From: Ettlia oleoabundans
Lineage: Eukaryota > Chlorophyta > Chlorophyceae > Chlamydomonadales
Direction: 5' to 3'
DNA length: 64,000 nucleotides
Assembly: GCA_019693395.1 (NCBI GenBank)
Contig: JAAMXP010000213.1
Span: 1 to 64,000, forward strand
Within the stretch, counting starts at the first letter, position 1, and every line of letters starts with the position of its first letter. Below, in pieces: positions 10,923 to 22,328 of this stretch. Under the pieces are notes generated by a model, which made no database searches, was not told where the DNA came from, and saw only the letters and a list, made by a program, of their open reading frames with translations. The translations under genes and the position numbers were made by a program.

Positions 10923-12341
10923 TCACAGGCACCGTGGTGGGCGAGGGCAGGCCAGCGAGCTTGGAGGTTTTTCTTGCTGCACATTGCTGAGCTCCAGGCG
11001 CCGTACCTCGCCAGGGGCAAAGGAGTAGCGGTGGTGCCCTCTTAGATCCACCCCAAGCACTGCAGCCTGCAGCACTGACAAATTGTCGGAATCTGGCGCT
11101 ATAATGACCACACTGTCCCCAAGGTACTGGGTCTCCAGCACGCTGAGCAGCTGCCGCACCCGCACCAGCACGTCCTGCAGCGAGCAATAGTGCAAAACAT
11201 GCACAGCCACGGGGTTGTATTGCATTTGCGGGTGCACTTGAATTTGTGGCTGGTTTGCAGTGTGCAATGCTTGTAGGTGTCTGTAAGATTACACTCTGAA
11301 CAGCAGCCACAAGCACTGCAGGCACCGTACTGCACCTGCACAGCACCGCAACCCACCGAGCTGCTCTCGTGCACCGTGCCGTCCACATTAGGGGCGGGTC
11401 GCCAGGTGGGCGACAGTGCATCTCCTGCCGCCAAAGCAGCAGCCACCTCCTCCAGAGGGAAGCGCTCCAACTCACCCACTCCGCGTGCATCTAGAAAAGA
11501 AAATTCAGGCACAATCTGCAACAGCAATCAAACAGCAAGGGAAGGGGAGGGATTGTGGGTTTCAGAAGCCGGCTTGACTGCAGGTTGGTCTGATCTGGTC
11601 GGTTAGGCAGATGCATAATTGCACATCACCATGCGCGTGGTTTGGGCCTGTGCTGCCTGCAGCCCTACCCGATTTCTGCCCATGCCCAGCAGGGATGCCA
11701 GGATTTCAGCTGTTTGGTATGCGTTTTGAGTGATTGAGGGCCATAGCCAGCAGGCCTCATCCAAGCCTTGCTGCCGCAGTTGCCGATATGCCTCCAGCAC
11801 CTGCGTTCGGTAGTAAGCTTCTGTTGTGGTTGATGGACAGCAACTGTTTGAAACGGCTGCCTAGAAGGGGATACAACCGCAAACATGCCTGACGCTGGGT
11901 GCCACTAAACACTCGCCGGCACCGTGGCGCGATCACCTGCCGCTTCCCGTCAGAGCTGAGCCCGCACGACATGCTGGTCTTTGCCACAGGATTGGTCAAC
12001 ACGTAGCCTTCTGACTCTGCCACGCTTTGCCCAGCGTGCACAAGGTAGTAGGTATTGTTCAACTCCTGCACGGGAAACTGCAGGATGCCGCTGGCTGCAG
12101 CATGCCGGGGCCCCGCCACCACCACACTTGCCGCCACAGCTGCCGCTGACAGCAGTTGCTGGCGCCTGCTCAAGGGGTTAGCGCGGCTCTGCAGGTCCAC
12201 CTGCTGCCGATCATGCTGCTGCACTGCTTTTTGCGTTGCAGGGCAATGCTGCGGCTGCAACCGAGCCTGCGCCAAGCAGAGGGGCGGCGGGTGGGTACCC
12301 GGCGATACACCGGCCCCAATGCGCAAGGCCCGTAACAACAT
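10923..12341 (-). CDS. Histidine-phosphatase-fold (phosphoglycerate-mutase-like) protein, probably thylakoid lumen
   Basis: Exons 11937-12341, 11669-11800, 11357-11515 and 10923-11174 are all phase 0 and give 315 aa. The N-terminus has a long plastid-transit-like region, then a twin arginine at 59-60 followed by a hydrophobic stretch and an AAAS cleavage-like site near 81-84, which fits Tat import into the thylakoid lumen. The mature part matches plant phosphoglycerate-mutase-like proteins: YYLVHAGQSVAESEGY, TNPVAKTSMSCGLS, CWLWPSITQNAYQTAEI, FSFLDARGVG, DVLVRVRQLLSVLETQY and SPDSDNLSVL-like APDSDNLSVLQA. The RHG catalytic motif of active members is replaced by VHAGQS (residues 101-106), and the second catalytic histidine region reads PDSDNL. 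The plant relatives share this degenerate site, so it is probably not a mutase. It is divergently paired with the gene at 12548. Confidence 0.9.
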
Positions 12342-12547
12342 TGTTCAATTATATGGCGACACATCGATAGCCGGCAGCCGTCAGAAGAGAGGGTGGCCTG
12401 CTGTGCGACACTTGTGCTCCGCACGCGGAGAGATGAAATGATCCAAATGGCACCTCACGTCCTGGCTGGCTTGAACGGGCACGATAGCGACAGCGACAGC
12501 ATCAAGTACGCCGCAAGCAGCGAGACTGCAACAGACAGTGGTCGGCC
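12342..12547. promoter_or_regulatory. Shared divergent promoter (phosphatase-like / 954-aa coiled-coil)
   Basis: A 206-bp gap between two start codons that face away from each other, so both promoters must lie here or overlap the genes. Confidence 0.55.
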
Positions 12548-15500
12548 ATGCTCGGTCGACTATTCTGCTTTAGTGGGGGCGGAGACGCAGACTGGGGCGC
12601 CACCGGGCAGTATGCCCACCTGGTGAGCCGCGTGCAGCCTTCAGCCTCTTCCACCTGGCGTCAGCTGCAGCTGTCGCAAGGTCGCCGCGCTCAAGTTGGT
12701 CGTAATCGCCAGCTCTGTCCGTGATTGTTGTGCAGGCTAGCTCATCCGCCCGAGCGCGCGTGCTGGAGGTGGTAGAGGTTGAGCTGGAGCAGCGATATGC
12801 CGCTCTTGGTGCCCCGCCGCCTGCCCGTGTCAGCCAGGACGCCACCCAGCTACGTCGCCTGTGTAAGGCCAACCTGCCTGCTGCAGAACTGAGCCTGTGC
12901 AAAGAACTGCTGCGCAAGCTGACCGCCATTGACTATGCACGCGAGGCCGCAGAGCAGGCAAGTAGTTGCATGATTTTTGGTCTATGTTTGTTAGGGCACA
13001 AGAGTGCAGCATTTTGCGACACTCTGCTGGCATGGAACTCTTATTGCCGACCAGCAGCACCAATATCAGCAGCAGCTTTGAAATTATAGGATGGATAGCG
13101 CTACAAAATGCACGAAACGTCCTGTGTATGGCCTGCTGCAGGAACATCAGCAGTTGTCGGCGCAGCTCAAGGCGGCTGAGGCGGCGCACCGCCAGGCCGA
13201 GTTTGCGCGGGCACGGGCTGAGGCCATTGCCACTGCCAGGTCAGCTTGCCAGTTAGCTGGATCTGTGCGTATTGCAATCATAGCAAACGAAAGCATGATA
13301 CATGCCCAGTTTTCACCCAACGTGCATCCAACGCTGATGAATGTTGCAACGTGCGTGCAGGGGCGAGGCATTGATGCATGCGCAGCAGGCCACTCGTGAT
13401 GCAGAGATGGCCCAGGTCCAACTGGCAGACATGCTGAAGCAGGCACTGCCGCAGCTGGGAATCGACATCTCGCCCCTACTGCAGGCCGCAATGGGGGAGC
13501 CGTCTCCGCTGCTGCTGCCGCCTTCAGGTGCTGCCAGCGCGCTCACAAAAAGCTTAGGAAGGGTGCTTTGCATGGCCATCTGACAAAGAATGCACTGCAG
13601 CACCCTGGCATGTCATGCATGCTCATATCACGAGATGCAGCCTGTAGATATTTACTCCTCTCTGTCCTCTGTTTCAATCTCACCCTGCTGTTATGAGCAT
13701 GCAGCCGGCGAAGACACGGAGACACCCCCGCCTCGCCAGAGCGGCATGTTCTCACAGCAGCAGCTGGCAGCCGTTGCGGCCAGCATCAGCAGGCTGCCAC
13801 GGCAGTCACAGGCTGGCCTGCCGGTGCAGCAACAGCCTAGCGAGGCTGCTCTCGCTCAGTCCCATGAGCATGCCCTAGCGGCCGTGCAGCAACAGCAGCA
13901 GCTAATCTGGCAGCAGCATGAGATGCAGCAGCGGGCGCAGCTGGAGCATAATGTGCAGCGGCAGGAGCGCCGGCACACCCGGCGCGAGTCACGGCAGAGC
14001 AGCCAAGGCCAGGATGCAGAACCGCATCACGTGGAGCTGCAGCAGTTTCAGCCAGTGTCCAGGGAGCACAGCGCTCAGCTGTCTGGCTTCACTGTATACA
14101 CCAATGGCCTGCAGTCGCCAGAGTTTGTTGAGCGGGATGGGGGCGAGGTGATGCAGCAGGCACGCGATGAGCGGGCAGGGGATGGCGATGAGCTGCCCTC
14201 ACCCACAGGGGCCCTGGACTCCAAGGGCAGCGGTGTGGCCTGGCGCAGCATCAGCTCTGCCGCGCTTTCCAGCCGGTCTGCGGGATCGGCAGGTGGGCCT
14301 GGCGAAGAGGAGCGGGGCCAGCAGCCGGAGCCAGCGGCTGTGCGGCAGTCTCGCGGCAGCCGCGCAAGCTCCCAGCATCACCGCGACTCCACAGGCTCCC
14401 TGGAGGCAGCCGCACCGCCGAGAGCAGGCACTGAGAACTGGGCACCACAGGGGGCCAACAAGCTGCAGCACCGCGCGCAGCAGCTGCCCAAGCTGGTGCT
14501 GCCAGGCGTGGATGCCTCCCAGGTCAGCAGTGCACTGGCTGGCCAACAAAGGGTGGCAGGCACCTTGAGTGCAGTGGAAAGCGGAATGCACTGTTGTTGG
14601 CATTGTCGCAGCATTACAAATTGGACCTTCACGCCACTAGTTCTGCGCTTGCTTCTTTTCTGACTCATCCTTTGAAAAGACTCACGCCCCACGCCGGTGC
14701 TGTGCTTACCTGTCCCTCTGTCACCGCAGCTGGACAGCCTTGTGCGTATTGGCGCCAGCATGCAGTCCCCTGACCCTTATGTTGCGCAAACGGCAGCGGC
14801 TGGAGCACCGCCAGGCTGGGAGCAGGCAATGGCTTCGCAGTGGGACGGACGCTTGCCACCCATCCCGGCAGAAGCACGTCAGATTGGCACTGGTCCCCCC
14901 ATTGACGGCCGTGGCTGCACCAGCTATGAGGGCCAGCCTATTGAGCAGACAGGGCAGCAGGCATCGCTGCATCAGCTGTACGCTGAAGCGGGCAAGGTCC
15001 CTGGCGCCGGCACATGGGTCAGGTTCGTGCCAATGGTGCTGCTGTTGCCATAATGATGGTTCTGTGCTCATTTCACTCTCAGCTAATTTGCCACCAAAAG
15101 CTATCCACACCTTCAGCATGCAGGGGAACTGCACTGACCAACCCACAACTACCAAACGCCCCTCGATTTACTCTCTCCCGTTGCAGCCCCTCACTGGCCG
15201 CCATGATTGCTCACAAGCAGGGTCACAACCCATTCCTTGAGGGTGGGGAGCCCTCGCCCCCCTCCCACATCAAGGCAGTGTTTGGCACCGCTCAGGACCG
15301 CGAATTTTACGGGCCTATGGCGGGTGGGTGGTGGTGAATTGCATTGCATACATCAGGGCTGATGGATGCGTTGTGATGTGATGTGGGGTTGTGGCTGTGG
15401 ACGAGCTCACAACGATCAGAGAGGGAGGCAAGCGTGCAGCCGGCCTGTTTCTACCTGTTTGTGCATGACCCGGCCCTTACTGCAGCCCACCTGAACAAGC

Positions 15501-16474
15501 GGGAGCAGCCTGGAGAGGTGCCCGTGGTGGAGCCGCCTCGGCCCCGGCCTCAGCTACAGCCCTCCCGCCTGCAGCCCCACTCAGCCTCCGCCGAGAGCGT
15601 GCATGGTCCGCAGCGGCTGCCACCCAGCAACCGCAGCAGCATGGATGGCTCTGGAGAGTGGGAGCACTGGCAGCAGCAGCAGGTGGCAATGGCGGCTGGC
15701 GGCGGTCGTGCGGCTGTGCAGCAGAGTGCAGCATTTGTAGCAGCGGGATCGCAGGCAGCTTTCCGGCAGCAGCAGCAGCAGCGCCAACTGCCACCGCCGG
15801 AGGGCAGGCAGGCCGCCTTCTTGAACCGCTTCCAGCCCATGGGCATGTATGCCCAGCAGTCAGCGGCGCCCGCTCCCTCTTCCCAGCACCAGCAGTCGCA
15901 TCAGGGTGCGCCGCGGCGCAGCAGCGTGGCGGTAAGCCAGCTGGGTGGCAGCAGCCAGCGGCGCAGCGGTGGATCAGCTGAGGAGAACCCGGCTGTCGCA
16001 GGGATGAGCAAGGCGTCGCTGGGTGGCCCCGGCCGGCCACCCCGCCACCAGCAGCAGGCGCCGGTCACCAAACGCAGCCTGGACTCCATGAGGGCCAGCA
16101 TTGGTGGTGGGGCTGCAGCAGCCAACATCAACACCAGCATCCACGCTGTCGAAGCCGCCATGGCAGCCTTGGTGGATGCAAACCCTCACCTCCGCAACCC
16201 CGCTGCGGCCCAGCAGTACCAACAGCTGCAGCAGGGCAGCCGCTCAGCGGATGGCGGCAGTGGGGCTGTTGGTGGCGAGCAGCAGCATGCCGTGGTTCAC
16301 CCAGCCCCTTCACGGCACGCCCGTACCTGCAGCCTCCCCGACTCCTCTGATCTCGACCTGCCACTGCATGCGCTGGGCACCAGTGCAGAACAGCAACGCC
16401 GGGAGCAGCAGCAGAAGCAGCGGCCACCGCCGGTGCTAGCGGGAGGGGCACAGGGGTTGAGGCAACGATTCTGA
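12548..16474 (+). CDS. 954-aa Gln/Ser-rich coiled-coil protein, function unknown
   Basis: Eight exons (12548-12622, 12736-12957, 13142-13239, 13361-13527, 13705-14522, 14730-15022, 15187-15323, 15420-16474) close exactly to 954 aa. The intron after 12957 starts GCAAGT and is a GC-AG intron. Residues 26-190 contain heptad helices (for example VLEVVEVELEQRY and HQQLSAQLKAAEAAHRQ), followed by MLKQALPQLGIDISPLL. The rest is low complexity: Gln/His/Ser/Pro-rich with many charged patches, apart from islands such as HIKAVFGTAQDREFYGPM and PACFYLFVHDPALTAAHLNK (about 590-630) that look conserved. A short helix HAVEAAMAALVDANPHLR lies near 850. No known domain was recognised; a scaffold or regulatory role is possible but not shown. 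The donors at 15023 and 15324 were chosen because they alone keep the frame open. Confidence 0.75.
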
Positions 16475-17152
16475 TGCCATCCAAAAAATGCACTGAATCC
16501 TTGGTATGTTGAACGGCTCTGTTGAGTAGTGTAGCCGGTTATTTTGGTCGTCTTTTGGTACAAGTCAAGGGTTCTCAGGATCTCAGCAACATGCAAGCTG
16601 TCAAACACAACAATGTTGTTGCACCATGCCAGGTCCAGTCGATTTCTGTTAGACACTTGAAGGAGGAGCTTTGACAATGTGGAGAGGCAGCATTGGTATA
16701 GAAACTGCTCGGAAGGTGCTAAAAGTCACTTGTCTCGCATCTCCTGTTGGCCGTCCGCTTGAAAACTCTAAATACCACCTAGCCGGCTAAGCATGCACCT
16801 CCCCCTGCCCCCGGCCATGCATCGGTATAGAACCGTGCTGCGCATCATCAGCAATGACCCGTTGGCAGCGGCTTGCAGATGTAAGGGTAGTTCCAGATTG
16901 ACAATGGTACACACAGACGCCCACCTGGGGTTCATACCACAACGTTGCTGTGAACCAGGAGTGTGCCTTACCACATAACAAATTAAGCAACCCCAGTGTG
17001 ACGAAGATATTGGGCCACAGTGCAGGTTACGCAGGGTGTGTGGTGGTGGTGGGGATCCGCAGCGTTTATTACACACACCAGGGCACAAAAAGGTTGCGGC
17101 AACAGGTATTATGGTAATCGGTAAAACGGCAAAGCAAGGCTAGCTGGTACGC
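16475..17152. other. Tail-to-tail intergenic region
   Basis: Holds the 3' UTRs of the 954-aa gene (+) and PFK (-). TGTAA occurs on the plus strand at 16880-16884 and on the minus strand at 17069-17073. No coding exon seen. Confidence 0.55.
17069..17073 (-). terminator. TGTAA 3'-end signal of PFK
   Basis: Minus-strand TGTAA 80 nt after the PFK stop codon. Confidence 0.55.
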
Positions 17153-20100
17153 TCAAACCAAATCAGGCTGGTTTATGGCCGTTTTGAGTCGATTCCACTG
17201 CCGGCCCTTGGGGTCTACCACACGCGGGAACTGGATGATGGTTGTGGTTGGCAGCAGCACATAATGCCTGCGATGATATGTGGTGGTGGAAAAGGAGAGT
17301 AAGAGGGGTTGTTACAAGACAGAAGTTCCTTGCGCAACAACCCAACCTGAATGCTGCACCCACCGCGCAAACTCGCGAGGCCACACGCCACATTGCACTT
17401 ACGACAGCAACGCCATGAGTGGAGGGTACGCCAAAAAGCGCCCCTCCTGCTTCCCCCGTTCACTGCCACTCACGTGTTTACCAGGCCCACGGTGAAGTCT
17501 GTGTATCCCGCAAATGCGCCGTGCACTGCTCCCTGGCCCAGCACCTTGCAGTAGATGCGATCAGTGGTGATGGTGGGGATGGAGCGGATCATGTAGCTCG
17601 GGTCTGCAGGCATGCGGGTAAGGCAGGCACGACAGGGCCATGCAAATCAACACAGGGCAAGGAAAGTACAGGCGGACCCCGCATGGAGTGTATCATGCAG
17701 CTTGGGCTCAGCAGGCAGGCATGGCGGGGGGGGGGGGGGCGCGCGCGCGCAAGGCAAAGGAGTGCAATGCCAAGGCAAAGGATTGAGAGGACAGCAACGG
17801 GATGGGCTGGGGCTGAGCATGACGGTCCATCCAGCGGAGAAGCCATGGTGTGGGAATGGGTGAGCCGCGTTGGGATGGCGTGCATGCCGAATTGGCATGC
17901 TATTTAGTGAAGTAGGCTGCACCCACCACTGGCAGGGATCACAGCCCAGCTCACCCACACCCACCCGCGTAACCACCAGCCTAATCATAGCCATTTTCAA
18001 AGTCGCAAGCACCATGTTGGAAGCTCCAACATCAGATCACCCTACCGCCCGCAAACGCCAATGCCAGGCACCCATGCCAGTCCCAGGCCTCAGCCAATCA
18101 CCCACCCATCCACCCGCTCACCGATGTACTTGACATCCACCCCCGGGAAGTGCTTACGAAAGACGTCCCGCAAGAACACGCCAATGTCCTGCACACACGG
18201 TTGACAAGGGGCACCGGGCCGGTAGAGTGGTTAGGGGTTACTTGGGTGTGGAACAATCAAGGGGCACAAACTGAAAGCACCTGCACCTTTTCCAACTTCA
18301 CTGGGTTTGGCAGAACACACAACCTCAGAACAATGCCGTTGCAAGCAGGCAGGCAAACAAGCGGCAGCCTAGAATCAAGAGTGAGCTTGGCAAGGGGTGC
18401 AGCGAGCGTGTGCCGGGCAGGGCAGCAAAGGTTTCATGCCTGCAGGATTGGGTTGCCGCTGGCGTCTGTTCCCTTGGGCCCGCTGCTGTCCATGATGTCC
18501 TGCCCAGCTCCTGCACACCACAACATGGCACACCAGGGCACCGCACGTCTTGGTGAAGCTCTAACATCAACTTGTTTGAGTGGAAGGGGGGGGTACATTA
18601 GGCAAGTGCGCACAGGGCCAATATCTGGCAGGCTGATGTCACGCCACTGGTCGTCCCTTGCACCCAAGGTTGTTGTTTGGCACCACCCTGTGATGCTTGA
18701 TCAACAGCCCTGCTGACCTCTGCTCAAACCCTTGCAGCACCCACACAAACAACCTTGCAGCACCCATACCCCTCTCCCACCCTCACCCACCCACCCTCTG
18801 CCACGCAGACCACGCAGTAGTCCTTGCGCTCCATGATTGACCGCACAAAGTCGCACAGCTTGTCCAGGCTGAAGCGGATCTCGGGGATCATGCACACGTC
18901 CACAACACCTGCAGGAGGTTGGGAAGAATGGGAAGCAAGAGGCACACGTCAACCCGCACCTGGCCATACAAAGAGAGTTAGGGTTGAAGCACAAGTCAAC
19001 CACAAGTGGCAGCAGGGGCAAATCGAATGAGGCACGGAGCACAAGGGTGTGAGGCAGAATCGCGGGGATTGGGAATTGACTCACACGATGCAGGTTTCAA
19101 TTTGGAGGCTGGCGCTGTTGGGTGCCTTTTCTCCGTCAGGGAGCAACAGAAATGTAGCTAGCCGCCGACAACCCATCAGTCAGTCCCAACCTTGTGCCCC
19201 ACAGCGAAGGACAAAGTAGCCCACCTCACCACCCAGCTTGCCAGCCCACAGCAACCCACCCGAGGCCATGCTTGCATTCATGGCGATGAACCCCGACTGC
19301 CGCCCCATGAGCTTCACCACGCTGATGCCGCCAGAGCTGCGGGCCTCCACGCGCGCGCTGATCAGGGACCGCTGCGCCTCCTCCACCGCTGTGTCAAACC
19401 CAAAGCAGCGGTCAATCTGAAAGCAGGGGACCGGGCACGCAAGGCCGCTGTGACAAAGTCCAAGCAGTGCTGAATCTGGCTGTGCGTTAAACACATGGGA
19501 CAGGTAACCAGCGGTCAATTTGCGCGATCACCCAGATGGGCAGGTGCAAGGCTGACGGGGAGAGCTGGACTGTGCTGGATTGGGACCAGTTCGGAGAGGC
19601 AGGGACCACGCACCAGCTGGATGTCATTATCAATTGACTTGGGCACGCCCACCACGTTGCACAGCACGCCCTGGGCCGCGCACTCCTTGGCGATTGCATG
19701 GGCCGCCGCGTTGCCGCCGTTGCCGCCAATGACATACAAATGGTTGATGCCCCACAAGCGCAGACGCTCAACAATGGCGGGCATCTTGGCATTGCCGCGC
19801 GACGTGCCCTGCGCAAGCTCAGGTTAGTGGAGTGCAGACAGGGGTGGGCCAAGATGGTGGGAAGTCCTGCACAGAAAGTAGTTACAAGGGCTCCCAACCT
19901 CCGTCCCTAGAGCTACAGCCTCACGCAGCAGCGGCCAAAATTTAGTGCGCGAGCGCGCCCGCCTCCAGCCCACCACCACCCCCGCCCACACACAGTATGC
20001 GCACACGCACCACCACCACCACCACCAAACCATGCAGCCCAGCCACCCGGCACGGGCATATGCATCAGCTCCAGCCCACTAATCAGCAATGAGCCTCCAC

Positions 20101-22106
20101 CAGACTCACCAGCACCGTGCCTCCCTTGAGCTGTATGCCGTCCACCTTGGAGCGGCTGAGCTGCACAGGCTTGGCATGGCGGTCAAGGAACCCGCGCAAC
20201 CCATAGCGGATGCCAAAGATCTGGTCCTCTGGCACACCATAGTCATCCTGCAAGGAAGGAATGGAGGAGGGGCGCGCGAAAAGCACAATGTGGCTGCAGA
20301 TGCCGTGCCAGCAGCACCCACACCAGAAGTGCAACCTAACGCCCGTAGGTGAAAGGACATTCCGCCTTCCAATGCCACCCACCAACGTGTACACAATGTT
20401 CTGCACCACGTCGTTCAGCCCTGGGCACAGACCGCCGCCTGCAGGGGATCACAGCCAGGCAGCATGGCAAGGCGCAGCGGCGGTGAGCACCTGCTTTGCG
20501 GGCAAGCTGGCCATGCACCCACTTGATCTGTAAAACTCAGCCTGCCGCTCAACAAGATGATGGTGACTCAGCAGAAGCAGGCTCATGCACCCCCAGCAGG
20601 GGCCAAATGGTGTGCGTTGAAGTATGAGCAACAGCAGCCCCCAACCAACATCCGCCTTCGCGCTTGTTCCCCGCAACAATTCTGCGCCCAAGCTAGCTGC
20701 CAACCCGCCTGAGCTATGCAACTGTTCCGATCTGCCCCCGTTTTTGTTGCCTCACATGTCACAATCGCTGCTGTGACGTCCTTGGGGTTGTGGAAGATGG
20801 TGCGTCGGGGCCCCGCTCGCAGTGCAAAGTCAGGCAGCTGGATTGTCGCGTTCTTAGCGGGATCATACAGCCCCGCGGACATCTGAGCGCCGTGGTCCCG
20901 ATGCGAGCCTGCGTATGACAGCCAAACAGTTAACCCATGGATGGTTTGCTTTGGCGTCTGCCATGCACCCATGACGGTTGCTGACTGACTCTTGAGCATG
21001 TGGACCAACGATGAACAGGGCATTGCCACTTATTGCTGGCTGAACGCATGGCAAAACCCCTGTTGCTACCGTAAGACAGTAACTTGAAACAGCTGCACAC
21101 GCCGCATGGCATCACTCCATATGGTTGCTGGTTTAAAGAGTGACAACATCCACTGTTGCAGTGGCAGCCTCACCGCTGCTGAGCTCGCTTTCATAGTTCA
21201 TGATGCTGATGCGAACCAAGTCTTTGTCTCCAACTGCAACAACAGAATGCAACAGCAGTGTGGCTCAAGAACGAGAGGCTCGTCTGGATGTCTGGATTGT
21301 CACAATGGCATGAAGGCGGTGCAGTCGCGCAAAGCAAGGAAGAATAGGGCGGTGGATGCATCTGCCCACGCACCAAATCCTGCGCCTGCATTGTTGGTGA
21401 TCACAAACGGTGAATCCTGCGCCAAGAATAGTAAAGCAGAGGTGACTGAGAGTCCGACACATGATCTGTACAATGTTCGGGGACAAGAAAAGTGAAGCTT
21501 TGGGCGCGCCAGCCAGAACCGACACAAGCTTTTCTACGTGTAAGATCTATCAAACCGCTTGGATGGACTTAAGGAGGATCGCCATAGCCAGTTGTGGTGA
21601 CTGCAAACTGCCCAGCGCAAACTGGCCAGAAACTGCTTGGGGAAACCCTACCTGCGGGTGCAGCTGGTCGCGCAGGTCACTTATCTCCAGAAACTCTGCA
21701 GGCAAGCGAACCCGCTTATGCAAATAATCACGCTCATTTTCCCCAGCTCTCATGGCCACTAGGGTTAGATAGAGGGGTGAGGACAGTGGGGCAGCAGGCA
21801 GCGGCGGCACTCACCAAAGCCGTCCGCCCTAGACACCACGGGGATGGAGTCAACCCTAGGCAGCCTTGGTGGCGTGGGAGGCTTTTCCGTGCTGAGTGAT
21901 CGCTGTTGCTCAGCAGTAGCTCCCTGCTGAGGCTGTGCAGCAGGGGCTGTGCCACCGTCCTCGACAGCCATTGGCACCCTGTTCTCGCGTCTGCTGCCTG
22001 CACCGCCACTAAAGGATCTATGCCTTGGGCAATCAGACAAAGTGTAACTCGCTGGGCGCTGGGAAGCTCGCGCAGCAATTGCAGAGACGGAGGGCAGCAA
22101 GCCCAT
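17153..22106 (-). CDS. PFK: ATP-dependent 6-phosphofructokinase, plastid type
   Basis: Fourteen exons: 21815-22106, 21652-21758, 21374-21416, 21174-21233, 20756-20908, 20383-20438, 20110-20247, 19614-19808, 19260-19416, 18795-18908, 18440-18510, 18122-18188, 17474-17603, 17153-17267. They close exactly to 565 aa. The Ser/Arg/Ala-rich first 60 residues look like a plastid transit peptide. The core shows [12 protein letters not shown] (about 219), [20 protein letters not shown] (284), [10 protein letters not shown] (310), VPKSIDNDI (338), [35 protein letters not shown] (383), [48 protein letters not shown] and the end HYVLLP...INQPDLV. These are plant PFK4/5-type signatures. It phosphorylates fructose 6-phosphate in plastid glycolysis. 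GGNGG stands where GGDGT or GGNGT is usual. The intron after 18440 needs a GC donor. It is divergent from RTF2. Confidence 0.96.
17726..17750 (+). repeat. G14 run followed by (CG)n in a PFK intron
   Basis: Fourteen G (17726-17739) run straight into alternating CG dinucleotides to about 17750, inside the PFK intron 17604-18121. On the PFK sense strand this is C-rich. It combines quadruplex-prone and Z-DNA-prone sequence. Confidence 0.8.
20008..20026 (+). repeat. CAC triplet repeat in a PFK intron
   Basis: Six CAC units in the PFK intron 19809-20109 (GGT repeats on the PFK sense strand). Confidence 0.75.
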
Positions 22107-22328
22107 AGACCAATAGCCTGCCGGCCGCTGTAGCGGTTATTTTTGCATGCACCTGGCTAAGGTGAGTCAACAATCTGGCCAGCACAAAATGTGTGACCTG
22201 GCGCCAGCGTGCATGTCTTTTCCTGCATACGCATATGAAAAGACAACTCTGCGCTCGATTTCTGCCGTTGTGGCCTTCCCCAACTTGTAGGATATCTGGA
22301 AACGTAATACTATTACGCTGCTTGCAGT
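22107..22328. promoter_or_regulatory. Shared divergent promoter (PFK / RTF2)
   Basis: 222 bp between the PFK start (minus) and the RTF2 start (plus). Confidence 0.55.

Noticed and set aside
18730..18766. Duplicated CCTTGCAGCACCCA in a PFK intron (18730-18743 and 18753-18766)
   Set aside because: Real, but a short intronic repeat with no evident role.
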